A DNA stretch of 64,000 bases from Deltaproteobacteria bacterium (GTDB lineage: Bacteria > Myxococcota > Kuafuiibacteriia > Kuafuiibacteriales > Kuafuiibacteriaceae): positions 1 to 64,000 of the forward strand of contig JACKEN010000024.1 in NCBI GenBank assembly GCA_020632995.1, given 5' to 3'. Below the pieces are notes generated by a model. That model saw only the letters and a list, made by a program, of their open reading frames with translations. It did not search any database and was not told where the DNA came from. This document shows positions 28,012 to 37,574 of this stretch, piece by piece (the first letter of the stretch is position 1; each line of letters begins with the position of its first letter). The translations under genes were made by a program, and so were the position numbers.

Positions 28012-30765
28012 TCAGGGCGCCTGAACCGTCAACATCTCTTGCGCCGCGGCGTCGATCTCCGCCGGCAGGAAGCGCAGGGGGATGGGCTCGTTCCGCAGCC
28101 ACTTGAGGAACAGATCCTCGTAGTGCGGCTCACCCGGCCGGTTCCGCTGCCCGCCCGGGAGCTGGGTGGTGCAGCGCGGCCCGCTCGCCCCGACCTCACA
28201 CACGAAGCGCATCGACGGGCCCGAGGGGTGCTTGAAGTCCCGGGCGTGCGCGCCGCCGGACTCCATCAGCACGGGGCTCGCCACGTCCACCGTGTAGTTG
28301 CCGCCGTCGTTGGCCCAGGGGCCGTTGTTGTAGCGGGTGATGCCCGCGGCGTCGAAGACGTCGGCGGCCAGGGTGATGGTGTGGATGCGGCCCCACCGCC
28401 AGTCGTCGACGCGAGGGCCGACGTTGGTGGTGATCCACGAGGCCGCACCCTCTACCGCGGCGGCGATGATGGTCGCGGCGTCCTCGTTGTCGTTGGGCGT
28501 GCTGACGTCCTCCCAGTAGCCCTCGCCTGCCAGGAGGTTCCACGGCGCCGCCATGAGCTGCACCAAGACGTCCACCCGCGCGTGGGGCTGGATCGCGGCC
28601 ACGCCCGCCGCCTGGATCTCGTCGTCGAAGGTGCGCTCCAGCAGCTCGGGCAGGAGCACGTGGAATGCAGTGCAGCCTGCGGACTCCGCCGCCTCGGTGG
28701 CGTCCGCGCTCTTGGCGCTGGCCGGATCGCGATCCACCAGGCCGGTCGGGCAGGTGAACTGCCAGGCGCGCAGCGCCTCGACCAGGAGGTGGCCGTCGGC
28801 GGAGAGGTTCACGCCCTTGTCGTCCATCTCCTGCAGGACCCGCGGCACGATCCGCTCGCCGAGCAGCGAGTGCACGTCGGCCTGGCCCGCGACCATGGTG
28901 TCGGTGGTGTGGGCGCCCGGGCTCGCCTCGAGGATCTCGAGGATGCGCTCGTGCCGATAGCCGGGGTGCATGAAGCCCTGGAACCAAAGGTTGCCGTCGT
29001 TGGTCGGGTCACCGTCCTGCATCGCGCCGGACATGTCGTTGTTCGCGGTCGCAACCCAGCCTTCGACCGGGTTCACCGTCTGCGGGAGGTCGTCGTAGGC
29101 CACGGTGCCGGTCCACTCGGCCGAGCCGTCGCCGGGGAGCGGGAGCCACGGGGGCAGCTCGCTCGAGGCCCACGGGCGGCCCGGCATCCGGTTATAGGGC
29201 AGCCACGCGATGTTCCCGCCCTTGTCGGCGAGGACGAAGTTCTGGCCGATCGTGGTCACGTGGCGGAGGGTGCCGGTGCGGGCCTCCTCGACCGTCTGGG
29301 CCCGCGCGAGGCCGATGATGAAGTCGAGGTCGGTGTCCGCGTCCTGGCCGGTCCAGCGGATGGTCACCGCGGTGCTGTTCGCGCGGTCGATGCTCACCAC
29401 CGGGCCGTGGTGCGGCACGTAGAGGAAGGTCTCGGTGACGTCGGCGCCCCCGGCCACGTGGAAGGTGAAGTCCCGGGTGGTGAAGGGCACCGTCCCCTTC
29501 TCGAAGAACACGCCGTTGCCATCGGGGGTGAGGGTCTCGATGTAGACGTCGCTCATGTCGAAGAAGGTGGTGGTCATGCCCCAGGCGAGGTCCTCGTTCT
29601 GCCCGATGAGGATGCCGGGGAGCCCGGCGAAGGAGGAGCCCGCCACGTGGATGGTGCCGGTGCCCGCGGTCTTGGAGTCGATGCTGACCAGGTACCAGAC
29701 CGAGGGGTTCGAGAAGCCCAGGTGCGGGTCGTTGGCCAACAGGGCCGCGCCGCCCGCGGTCTGGCTCGGGGCCACCACCCAGTTGTTGGAGCCGTAGTCG
29801 CCGCCCGCGCCGATGCCGAGGTCCGGCATCTTCGGCACGTTGGCGAGGGCGCTCCGCGCGTACTGCAAGCGAGCCTGCACCCGCTCCAGGCCCGCCTGGA
29901 TCCGGGCGTCGTCGTGGATGAGCAGGGGCCGGGGGAGGATGGTGCTCGGCGAGGCCGGCTTGAGCCCGAAGATGTCGAAGGCCTGGGCCGTGTCCATGGT
30001 CGAGAAGATCTGACCCGCCGCGGTCTCACGACCGGAGGAGTTGGTGAGGCTGGCCACCAACACCAGGGCGCAGGCCGCGGTGTCGAGCTCCTCCCAGTCC
30101 GCGATGGCGGCGCGGAAGAGCGCGTTCTCCTGGGTGAGCTGGGCGCCGTTGCGCCCGGCCCGCAGGTCGGCGATCCACGCGTTCACGCCCCGGGTGTAGG
30201 CCTGGATCGCGGCGCGGGTGTCCGCGTCGCTCCCGGCGAGGAGCTGCTCCTCGAGGCGCGCGCCGTCCTTGGTCGCGATGAAGGAGCGCAGGGTGCGGTC
30301 GGTGCCGAGGGTGGCCGCGCCGTAGAGCTCGGCCAGGCGCCCGCGCGCCGCACGGCGGCGGAAGTCCATCTGCCCGAAGCGGTGCGCGGCGTGGAAGTAG
30401 CCCTCCACCGCGAAGCAGTCCGCGTCGGTCTGGCAGCGCAGGTGCAACACCCCGTCCTCGTCGAAGCGGACCTCCACCGGGCCCGTGAGGTCGGGCACCC
30501 GGATGTCCACCCCGGGGGTCCCCGCGTCCTCGGTGCCCGCGTCCACCTCGGCGTCCATGGTGCCCGCGTCGGGCTCGACGCCGGAGTCGGGGGCCTCGCC
30601 GCTGTCGGGCGTCTCGACCCCGGTGTCCACCGCCACCCCGGTGTCAGGCGTCGTGCCCGCGTCGGTGGCGGCGGGGTCGTCGCAGCCCACCGCCCCGGTG
30701 AGGGCGAGGATGGACGTGAGCGCTGGGGCCAGGAGGCCCCGCAGTCGTGATTGCGTTCGGATCAT
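28012..30765 (-). CDS. Penicillin-acylase-family lipoprotein (Ntn hydrolase)
   Basis: The protein is 917 residues. A lipobox AVGC (Cys28) is followed by a 60-residue Asp/Thr/Gly linker (DSGEAPDSG, DAGTEDAG). The alpha-chain part has YFHAAHRFGQMDFRRRAARG and RAFTRGVNAW-like elements (AYTRGVNAWIADLRAG). The beta chain would begin at GSNNWVVAP near residue 326, where autoproteolysis exposes the catalytic Ser. The family marker LLANDPHLGF follows, then GLPGILIGQNEDLAWGMTT. Relatives cleave N-acyl bonds in beta-lactams or acyl-homoserine lactones; the substrate here is unknown. Length is normal for the family plus the linker. It lies downstream of the large kinase gene on the same strand (gap 74 bp). 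Confidence 0.9.
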   Translation of the reverse strand: MIRTQSRLRGLLAPALTSILALTGAVGCDDPAATDAGTTPDTGVAVDTGVETPDSGEAPDSGVEPDAGTMDAEVDAGTEDAGTPGVDIRVPDLTGPVEVRFDEDGVLHLRCQTDADCFAVEGYFHAAHRFGQMDFRRRAARGRLAELYGAATLGTDRTLRSFIATKDGARLEEQLLAGSDADTRAAIQAYTRGVNAWIADLRAGRNGAQLTQENALFRAAIADWEELDTAACALVLVASLTNSSGRETAAGQIFSTMDTAQAFDIFGLKPASPSTILPRPLLIHDDARIQAGLERVQARLQYARSALANVPKMPDLGIGAGGDYGSNNWVVAPSQTAGGAALLANDPHLGFSNPSVWYLVSIDSKTAGTGTIHVAGSSFAGLPGILIGQNEDLAWGMTTTFFDMSDVYIETLTPDGNGVFFEKGTVPFTTRDFTFHVAGGADVTETFLYVPHHGPVVSIDRANSTAVTIRWTGQDADTDLDFIIGLARAQTVEEARTGTLRHVTTIGQNFVLADKGGNIAWLPYNRMPGRPWASSELPPWLPLPGDGSAEWTGTVAYDDLPQTVNPVEGWVATANNDMSGAMQDGDPTNDGNLWFQGFMHPGYRHERILEILEASPGAHTTDTMVAGQADVHSLLGERIVPRVLQEMDDKGVNLSADGHLLVEALRAWQFTCPTGLVDRDPASAKSADATEAAESAGCTAFHVLLPELLERTFDDEIQAAGVAAIQPHARVDVLVQLMAAPWNLLAGEGYWEDVSTPNDNEDAATIIAAAVEGAASWITTNVGPRVDDWRWGRIHTITLAADVFDAAGITRYNNGPWANDGGNYTVDVASPVLMESGGAHARDFKHPSGPSMRFVCEVGASGPRCTTQLPGGQRNRPGEPHYEDLFLKWLRNEPIPLRFLPAEIDAAAQEMLTVQAP

Positions 30766-30839
30766 CGGGCGGCATTCTTCGCGGTGATCCGGGGCGGGTC
30801 AACGATCGCGGCGCGCCACGGGCCGCGCGACGCCCTGCG

Positions 30840-33800
30840 TCAAGGGGTCTCCGCGAAGAGCGCGACGAGGTCCGCCGCGCCCATGCGCTCGGCCTCGTCC
30901 CGGGCCCGCACCCCGTCCGCGCCCGGCAGATCCCGGGCCCCCAGGCGCAAGAGGGCGAGCACGGTGTCCGCCCGCTGCATCCGGACCGCGCGCCGTAGGA
31001 GGCTCACCCCCAGGCCGTCGACTTCGTCCGGTGACGCCCCCGCGTGCACCAGGTGCGCGATCGTGACGACTCCGCTCAAGCGCAAGGCGGCCTGCATCGG
31101 GGTGCGCCCCCAGGCGTCGACCCGGGTCGGGTCGGCGCCCCCCTCGAGCAGGGTGTCGACCACCGCGAGGCCCTCGAGCTCCACCGCCCGCACCAGCGGC
31201 AGGGCCCCGGTGCCCGCGATCAGGTTCGGGTCCGCGCCCGCGCCGAGGAGGAGCGCGCAGGCGCCGAGGTCCTTGCCCTCCACCGCCATCACCAGCGGCG
31301 TGAGCCCCTGCTTGTCCGGGAGGTTCGGGTTGGCCTGGGCGGCGAGGAGCCGCGCCAGGGTCCCCCGGTCCTTGTTGGTCAAGGCCATGTGCAGCGCCCG
31401 CTGGCCGTTCACGAACATGACGTTGGGGTCCGCGCCGTGCCGGAGCAGGGTGTCGAGCACCGCGGGGTGGTCCTGGTTCACCACCGCCGAGACGAGCAGG
31501 ACGTCGAGGGTGTCCCGCTTCGCGGGCGCGCGGGTGAGGAGCATGTCCATCAAGGTCGCGCCCCGCGCGCCCAGCTCGCCCGCGAGGGACGCCGCGTGCC
31601 CGTGGGGGCTGGTGGTGACGCTGGGCTGCGCGCCCGCGTCCATGAGGAGCCGGAGCATCTCCGCGTCACCCGACAAGATCGCGGCGTCGAGGGGCGGGGG
31701 GTTGCCCAGGTTGGGATCCGCGCCCGCGGCCAGCAGCACCTCCACCACCGACCGGTGGCCGAGCAGGGCGCCGCTGCCGAGCACGGTGCGGCCGTCGTCC
31801 CGCTTCTCGTTGGGGTCGGCGCCCCCGGCGAGGGCCGCCTTCACCGCGGCCACGTCCCCCCGGTAGACCGCGCGGTGCAAGGGCCCCTCCCCCATCCCGT
31901 TGGTGTCCTCGGCCGCCGCGCTCTGGCCCAGCGACTCGAAGAGCACCTTGGCGAGGGCGGGCGGGACCTTGTCGGCGGCCTGGGCCGCGTAGAGGGCGGG
32001 GCGCAACCTGGCCTTCCCCGCGCGGTCGGTGGCGCACGACGCCGCCACCCCTAGGGGCACCCGCTCGGGCGGGAGCGCCTCCGCCCCTCTGCAAGCCAGG
32101 TTGCTCAGCCCGGCCTCCGCCAGGCGCGCCACCCGGCCGGCGAGGTCCGCGGCCGGAGTGCGCTCGAAGTCCGGGAGGCGCACCCGCAGCACCTGGCCCT
32201 CCTGGGACAGGAGCCACAGCTCGTCGGCGCGCGCGGGCGAGAAGCGCAGGTCCGCGACCGCGCCCTCGTGCGGCACCTCGGCCAGGGTCGCGCCGGTCGC
32301 CGGATCGAGGAGGAGCACGTGCCCGCTCCCGGTCTCCACCGCGAGCATGCGGCCGTCGGGGGACAGGGCCAGGCGCGCCTGCATGGTGTCGTCCTGGCGG
32401 AGCACCGCCAGCTGCGCGCCGGTCTCGGCGTCGGAGGCCACCAGGCGGCCGTCGGCCCCCGCGGCCCAGACCCGCCGCCCGTCGGCGCTCAGCGCCACCG
32501 CCCATGTCGCGTCGCCCTGACCGACCATCCGCGGCCCCGCCGCGCCGGTGGCGACCTCGTAGCGCACGAGGCCATCACCCTTCGCGTCGAGGATCACGTA
32601 GCGGCCGTCGGCGGACGCCGCGGTCTTCGGCGGGAGGTTGAGGTCGCGCGCCACCGACACCGAGCCGGTCGCCACCTGCACCACCCAGGTGTCCACGGTG
32701 GGGCCCCCGAGGAGCACCCGCTCGCCCCCCGGCATCACGAAGGCCACCTGCGGCACCTCCTTCATGCCGCGCGGGTACTCGAGGGCCCGCGGCGCCCCGC
32801 CCATCAGGTCGGACACCACGACGCCCTGCTTGCTCCTGCGGACGGTGTGGCGGCCGTCCTGCCCCACCTCGTGCGGGACCACGACGCCGTACCCGGGCGG
32901 ACCCGGCGTGGGATAGGGGCCGAGGGCGTCGGTGTAGAGCGCGGCGGGCGCGAAGGTGTCGGCGAACAGGAGCTCCACCCCCGCGTACGAGCTCACCGCG
33001 ATGAGCCCGCCCGCCATCGGGGCGAGGCTGGTGGCGCCGAGCCGGCGGGTGGGGTGAGCCTTCAGCGCGGCGAAGGCCCCGCTCCGCTCGAGCCCGAACA
33101 CGCGGACCGTCGAGCCCGACCCCACCGCGACCAGGCGCCCGTCCGGCGACAGGCGCGCGACGTCGCCCGGTCCGGTGGGTAGCTCCAGCTCGGGCTGCTC
33201 CGCCTTGCGCGCCCAGATCAGGGTGCGGCCGAGGGCGTCCTGGCTGAGCCAGCGCGCCCCGTCGGCGTCCATCTCGACGTGCACCACCCGACCCCGGTGC
33301 ACCCGCCGCTCCGCGCTCACGAGCTCCGGCAGCGAGAACACCTCCCGGGCCTCGGTGGCGTGAAAGCGCAAGGACGCGTCCACCAGCTGACCGGACTCGA
33401 GGCCGAGGATCACCAGCTCACCGCGAGGGTCGACCGCCATCGCGCTCCCCTCGGTGAAGAGCAGGCGTCCGCGCTTCGCGCCCTCGGCCCTCGGCTCCAC
33501 CGCGTCCAGGCCCTGCTTGAAGAGGCCGAAGAGCGTCCCGCCCGGCCCCACCGTCAGCGCTCGCGCCTCGAGGCCAGGGAGGCGCTCCGTTCGCTCGGGC
33601 GCCGCGAGGTCCACCCGCAGGGCGCCCAGCCCGTCGCTCACCGCCAGCGCCCCCGGGGTGAGGAAGATCGCGTCCTGGAGCCGCCGCACCTTCGCCACCT
33701 GCGCAGGCTGGCCTGCATGCGCCAGATCCCACACCGCCACCGCGCTGGACGACGTCACCGCGAGCAGGCGGGCGCGGTCGGGTGAGACCGCGAGGCGCTG

Positions 33801-35933
33801 GATCCGGCCCGTGGCGACCTCGAAGCGCCCGACCTCGCCCCCGGTGGCGAGGTCCTGGATCACCACGTCCTCGCCCGAGGCCACCGCGAGCCGCCGGTCG
33901 TCGACGAAGTACAGGTCCGCCACCGCGCCGCCCGCCGACCACTCGAACAGCGCGGGCGGGACCCAGCGCTCCGCCCGCCACCGCCCCACCTCGGCCGGGC
34001 GCGGGGAGGCGCCCACCTCGGCCAGCTCCGGGCCCAGCTGCTCGAAGGCCCGCCACGCCTCGGCCCACTGCCCGCCCTGCAGGCGCTCCTCCGCCGCCTG
34101 GAGCCCGCGCTCCGCCCCGGCGCGGCGCTCGACCCTCGTCTGCTCACGCTGAAACGCAAGCGCGCCTGCGCCGACCACCGCGATCACCGAGGCGAAGATC
34201 GCCATCCGCGCGAAGGTCCGGTTGCGCCCGTACCACTTGGCGATCCGCTCCGGCAGGGTGTATTGCACCGCGGACAGCGCGCGGCCCTCGATGAACGCGC
34301 GGATGTCGTCCGCCAGGTCCTCCACCTGGGCGTAGCGGTCGTCCCGGCGCCCGGCCAGGGCCCGCATGCACGCCGCCTCGAGGTCGCGGGGCACCCCCGC
34401 GTCCGGCGCGCGCTCGCGGGGCGGCACGATGGCGTTGTCCTGCACCGCCTTCAGCAGGAGCGGCAGGCTCTTGCCCTGCACCGGGCGCTGGCCGGTCAGG
34501 ATCTGGTAGAGGACGCCGCCGAGCGCGTACACGTCGGTGCGCGCGTCGACGTCCGCGTCACCCCGGGCCTGCTCCGGCGACATGAAGTGGGGCGTCCCGA
34601 TCGCGCCCCCGATCATGGTGAGCGGGTCGCCGTCCTCACCCCGCGCGGTGGGGAGCACCGCGTCCCGCTCCGGTTGCCCCACCACCTTGGCGATGCCCCA
34701 GTCCATCAACAGGACCTCGCCGAACTCACCCACCATCACGTTGTCGGGCTTGATGTCGCGGTGGATGACCCCCCGCGCGTGGGCGAAGGCGACCGCGTCG
34801 CAGACCTTGAGGAACACATCCAGCCGGCGGTGCAGGCTCAGCTCCCCCGCCTTCAACAGCTGCGCGAGGGAGCGCCCCTTCACCCGCTTCATCGCGAAGA
34901 AGGGCCGCCCGCCGTCGTCGAGCCCCAGCTCGTAGACCGGGCAGATGTTGGGGTGCTCGAGCTGGCCCTGGATCTGGGCCTCCTCCACGAAGCGCACCAC
35001 CAGCTCGGGGGGCGCCCGCTCGGGCTCGAGCATCACCTTCAGGGCCAGGCGCCGCCCGAGCCGAAGATCCGCCGCCCCGATGATCGCGCCCATGCCGCCG
35101 CGGGCGATCTCGTCCGCCAGCCGGTAGCGGGCCTCGAAGCCGTCGCCCGCCCCCAGGCTCTGCAAGGGGTCCTGCCGCCCCCGCTGGAGCGAGACCGCGG
35201 GCGGCGGGCTGGGCGCGGTGGGCGCCACCGTGTCCTCCACCGGGGGCGCGACGGGGGCGGGGAGGCTGAGGTCCTCCACCAGCAGGCTCGGGCCGCGGGG
35301 GATCGGGCGGCGCGGCGGCCCCAGCGTCGCGCCGAGGGTGGCGAAGGGCTCGGGGGCCAGCCTCGCCGTCTCGAACGCGCGGCGGAGCAGGTCACCTTGC
35401 GAGCCGCTCCCCGCCGCCCGGGCCATGAGGAGCCGCTCCAGCGTCGCGAGGTCGTCGTCGCGCAGGCGCTCCGGGCGCGCCGCGTCGGGCCGGGTCAGCA
35501 GGCCGATGCCGAGGTCGGTCAACACAGGTTGCGAGAGGTCCCCGTCCTCGAAGATCACCCGCTCGGGCCGGATCGCCCCGTGCCCCACCCCCGCGCCGTG
35601 CACCAGGGCCAGCGCGTCCACCAACCGGCGGGCCAGGGCGTCGAGGGCGCGCCCGGTGAGCTCCGGGATCTGGGCGAGCGAGGGCCCCTCGACCCAGCGC
35701 CGCACCACGAGGATCCCGAGCTTCTGATCCACCGCGAAGTCGGTCATGGAGGCCAGCGCGGGGTGCGGCAGGGCCCGGGCGAGCTCCACCACGTCCTCCA
35801 CCGGGGTGCACGGCGGCGCCCCCAGGACCCGGACCGCCACCGGCCGCCCCTCGGCGTCCAGGGCCCGGAACAGCGCCGCCTCGCCCACTTGCGAGACCCG
35901 CACCACCCCCGTGAAGCGCCCCCCCGCCAGCAT
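30840..35933 (-). CDS. Pseudokinase-kinase membrane protein with propeller and ankyrin repeats
   Basis: From the ATG at 35933 (a longer start at 35975 exists) the protein has five parts. A degenerate kinase fold (about 1-190) has VAVRVLG for VAIK, HGAIRPE for HRDxKPE and TDLG for DFG. An intact Hanks-type kinase follows (about 270-550): IARGGMGAI, LALKVM, VIHRDIKPDNVMVG, with DFG written DWG. Then comes one membrane helix (ASVIAVVGAGALAF, about 580), a WD40-like propeller (about 620-1290) with blades such as ARLLAVTSSSAVAVWDL, and about ten ankyrin repeats to the end (GEGPLHRAVYRGDVAAVKAA, GRTPMQAALRL). Topology would put propeller and ankyrin outside the cytoplasm. A pseudokinase next to an active kinase suggests allosteric control. 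Confidence 0.85.
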   Translation of the reverse strand: MLAGGRFTGVVRVSQVGEAALFRALDAEGRPVAVRVLGAPPCTPVEDVVELARALPHPALASMTDFAVDQKLGILVVRRWVEGPSLAQIPELTGRALDALARRLVDALALVHGAGVGHGAIRPERVIFEDGDLSQPVLTDLGIGLLTRPDAARPERLRDDDLATLERLLMARAAGSGSQGDLLRRAFETARLAPEPFATLGATLGPPRRPIPRGPSLLVEDLSLPAPVAPPVEDTVAPTAPSPPPAVSLQRGRQDPLQSLGAGDGFEARYRLADEIARGGMGAIIGAADLRLGRRLALKVMLEPERAPPELVVRFVEEAQIQGQLEHPNICPVYELGLDDGGRPFFAMKRVKGRSLAQLLKAGELSLHRRLDVFLKVCDAVAFAHARGVIHRDIKPDNVMVGEFGEVLLMDWGIAKVVGQPERDAVLPTARGEDGDPLTMIGGAIGTPHFMSPEQARGDADVDARTDVYALGGVLYQILTGQRPVQGKSLPLLLKAVQDNAIVPPRERAPDAGVPRDLEAACMRALAGRRDDRYAQVEDLADDIRAFIEGRALSAVQYTLPERIAKWYGRNRTFARMAIFASVIAVVGAGALAFQREQTRVERRAGAERGLQAAEERLQGGQWAEAWRAFEQLGPELAEVGASPRPAEVGRWRAERWVPPALFEWSAGGAVADLYFVDDRRLAVASGEDVVIQDLATGGEVGRFEVATGRIQRLAVSPDRARLLAVTSSSAVAVWDLAHAGQPAQVAKVRRLQDAIFLTPGALAVSDGLGALRVDLAAPERTERLPGLEARALTVGPGGTLFGLFKQGLDAVEPRAEGAKRGRLLFTEGSAMAVDPRGELVILGLESGQLVDASLRFHATEAREVFSLPELVSAERRVHRGRVVHVEMDADGARWLSQDALGRTLIWARKAEQPELELPTGPGDVARLSPDGRLVAVGSGSTVRVFGLERSGAFAALKAHPTRRLGATSLAPMAGGLIAVSSYAGVELLFADTFAPAALYTDALGPYPTPGPPGYGVVVPHEVGQDGRHTVRRSKQGVVVSDLMGGAPRALEYPRGMKEVPQVAFVMPGGERVLLGGPTVDTWVVQVATGSVSVARDLNLPPKTAASADGRYVILDAKGDGLVRYEVATGAAGPRMVGQGDATWAVALSADGRRVWAAGADGRLVASDAETGAQLAVLRQDDTMQARLALSPDGRMLAVETGSGHVLLLDPATGATLAEVPHEGAVADLRFSPARADELWLLSQEGQVLRVRLPDFERTPAADLAGRVARLAEAGLSNLACRGAEALPPERVPLGVAASCATDRAGKARLRPALYAAQAADKVPPALAKVLFESLGQSAAAEDTNGMGEGPLHRAVYRGDVAAVKAALAGGADPNEKRDDGRTVLGSGALLGHRSVVEVLLAAGADPNLGNPPPLDAAILSGDAEMLRLLMDAGAQPSVTTSPHGHAASLAGELGARGATLMDMLLTRAPAKRDTLDVLLVSAVVNQDHPAVLDTLLRHGADPNVMFVNGQRALHMALTNKDRGTLARLLAAQANPNLPDKQGLTPLVMAVEGKDLGACALLLGAGADPNLIAGTGALPLVRAVELEGLAVVDTLLEGGADPTRVDAWGRTPMQAALRLSGVVTIAHLVHAGASPDEVDGLGVSLLRRAVRMQRADTVLALLRLGARDLPGADGVRARDEAERMGAADLVALFAETP

Positions 35934-35996
35934 CCCCGCTAGATGCCACGAGCGCGCATCCCGCGCATCCCCCAAGCCGGCGTGTTAGCCTTCGGT

Positions 35997-36599
35997 GTGA
36001 CCATCGCCGGCCCCGAAGACGTCCTCTCCCTGTGGTTCGGCCCGGTGGACGACCCCGCCTACCCGCAGAGCAAGCCCAAGCTGTGGTGGTCGAAGGACGC
36101 CGCGGTGGACGCCGACATCCGCGCCCGCTTCCACGACACGTGGGCGGCGGCGGGGCGCGGTGAGCTCGCGGGGTGGTCGAGCACCCCGCGCGGGCGGCTG
36201 GCCCACATCCTGGTGCTCGACCAGCTCGCGCGGAACATGCACCGCGACAGCCCGGACATGTACGCCCTCGACGACGAGGCCCAGGACCTCGTGCTCGAGG
36301 GCCTGCTCCGGGGCGACCACCGCGCCCTGATCGGGCAGGAGCGCAACTTCTTCTACATGCCGCTGATGCACGCGGAGAACGTGGCGCTGCAGCGCCTGTG
36401 CGTGCGCCTGTTCGCCCAGGCGGCAGACGAGGCCCGGCCGGCCGACCTCGAGGGCGCGAAAAGCTCCCTGGACTTCGCCCGCCGACACGCGGTCATCGTG
36501 GAGCGCTTCGGGCGCTTCCCCCACCGCAACGAGATCCTCGGGCGCCCGAGCACGGCCGAAGAGCAAGCCTTCCTGCAAGAGCCCGGCTCGTCCTTCTGA
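35997..36599 (+). CDS. DUF924-family protein
   Basis: A GTG at 35997 gives a 200-residue protein with the DUF924 markers: EDVLSLWFGP near the start, PKLWWSKDAAVDADIRARFH, GRLAHILVLDQLARNMHRDS and ERNFFYMPLMHAENVALQRL. The end is GRFPHRNEILGRPSTAEEQA-FL. The fold is all-helical and resembles TPR proteins; the biochemical role is not established. A longer frame from 35943 would overlap the kinase 5' end and adds a Pro/Arg leader that relatives lack. The gene is divergent from the kinase with about 60 bp between starts. Confidence 0.88.
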   Translation: MTIAGPEDVLSLWFGPVDDPAYPQSKPKLWWSKDAAVDADIRARFHDTWAAAGRGELAGWSSTPRGRLAHILVLDQLARNMHRDSPDMYALDDEAQDLVLEGLLRGDHRALIGQERNFFYMPLMHAENVALQRLCVRLFAQAADEARPADLEGAKSSLDFARRHAVIVERFGRFPHRNEILGRPSTAEEQAFLQEPGSSF

Positions 36600-36605
36600 G
36601 CTCCT

Positions 36606-37517
36606 TCAGCCCGACGCGGCCACCACCGCCTCGATCATCTCGCGCGCCCAGCACGCGCGAGGGTCGGCGGTGTGCGCGGCGTGCCAGCTGAGGAACACGC
36701 GGCTGGTGTGCATCTCGAAGGGTACCGGCGCGGCCTCGAGGCGGAACACCGCGGCGGCGGACGCGGCGAGGCGCTCGGGGATGGTAGCCAACAGCTCGGT
36801 ACGCGCGGCGATGCTCAGGGCCGCCGCGAACTCGGGCACCCGCGCCACCACCCGGCGCTCGCGGCCGAGGCGCGAGAGCACCGCGTCCACCGGCCCCGCG
36901 CCCTGGCCCTGGGGGCTCACCATGATGTGCTGGGCCGCGCAGTAGCCATCGAGGGAGCCGTCGCGCAGCCACGGGTGTCGGCGCCGGGCCACCGCGCACC
37001 AGCCGCTGTCGAACAGGGGCTGGGACTCGATCCAGCTCTTGTCCGACCGCCGGTGCCCCACCACCGCGTCGCACTCGCCTGCCTCGAGGAGCGCCTCGAA
37101 GGGCTCCACGTAGGGCACCAGCACAAGCGCCAGCGCTGGTGCCTCCCGCGTCAGGTGCGCGAGCGCCCCAGGCATGAACGCCACCGCCGCGTAGTCCGCG
37201 CACGCGATGGTGATCGCGCCGGTGGCCCGCGCGGGGTCGAAGCGCTCCGCCTGGGTCAGCGTGCGCTCGAGCTGCAGCAGGGCGCTCCGCAGCCGGGGCC
37301 GGAGCCCCTGGGCGAAGGGGGTCAAGCGCATACCGCGCCGCTCACGGATGAGGAGCGGGTCGCCGAGCTGTGCGCGCAGCCGGCCGAGGGCGCGGCTCAC
37401 CGCGGGCTGCGACAGGTTCATCAGCCGCGCGGTCTCGGTGACGTTCCTGGTCTCGAGCAGGGCGTCGGCCACCGCGAGCAGGTTCAGGTCGAGGGACCTC
37501 AGATTCTCTGGACGCAT
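36606..37517 (-). CDS. LysR-family transcriptional regulator
   Basis: The protein is 303 residues, typical of the family. The winged helix-turn-helix is at the N-terminus: LDLNLLAVADALLETRNVTE, then TARLMNLSQPAVSRALGRLR and LRAQLGDPLLIRERRGMRLT. The effector domain (about 90-300) has ITIACADYAAVAFMPGALAH and ECDAVVGHRRSDKSW, resembling the NodD/LinR-like branch. It is divergent from the small barrel gene, with an AT-rich intergenic patch holding a LysR-type inverted repeat, so autorepression and control of that neighbour are likely. Effector unknown. Confidence 0.93.
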   Translation of the reverse strand: MRPENLRSLDLNLLAVADALLETRNVTETARLMNLSQPAVSRALGRLRAQLGDPLLIRERRGMRLTPFAQGLRPRLRSALLQLERTLTQAERFDPARATGAITIACADYAAVAFMPGALAHLTREAPALALVLVPYVEPFEALLEAGECDAVVGHRRSDKSWIESQPLFDSGWCAVARRRHPWLRDGSLDGYCAAQHIMVSPQGQGAGPVDAVLSRLGRERRVVARVPEFAAALSIAARTELLATIPERLAASAAAVFRLEAAPVPFEMHTSRVFLSWHAAHTADPRACWAREMIEAVVAASG

Positions 37518-37574
37518 GACTGGATATCAATCATGCATTGGACACATATCTTGGGCGCCCAGCAAGCTCTGGGC
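37518..37574. promoter_or_regulatory. Divergent promoter/operator between LysR and barrel gene
   Basis: This short stretch is markedly AT-rich for the genome. It contains CAAT-N5-ATTG (37528-37540) flanked by ATAT on the left and ACATAT on the right, an interrupted dyad of the size LysR-type regulators bind. It starts 11 bp from the regulator's ATG. Because it covers an in-frame ATG at 37533, the later ATG at 37575 was taken as the start of the rightward gene. Confidence 0.55.
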
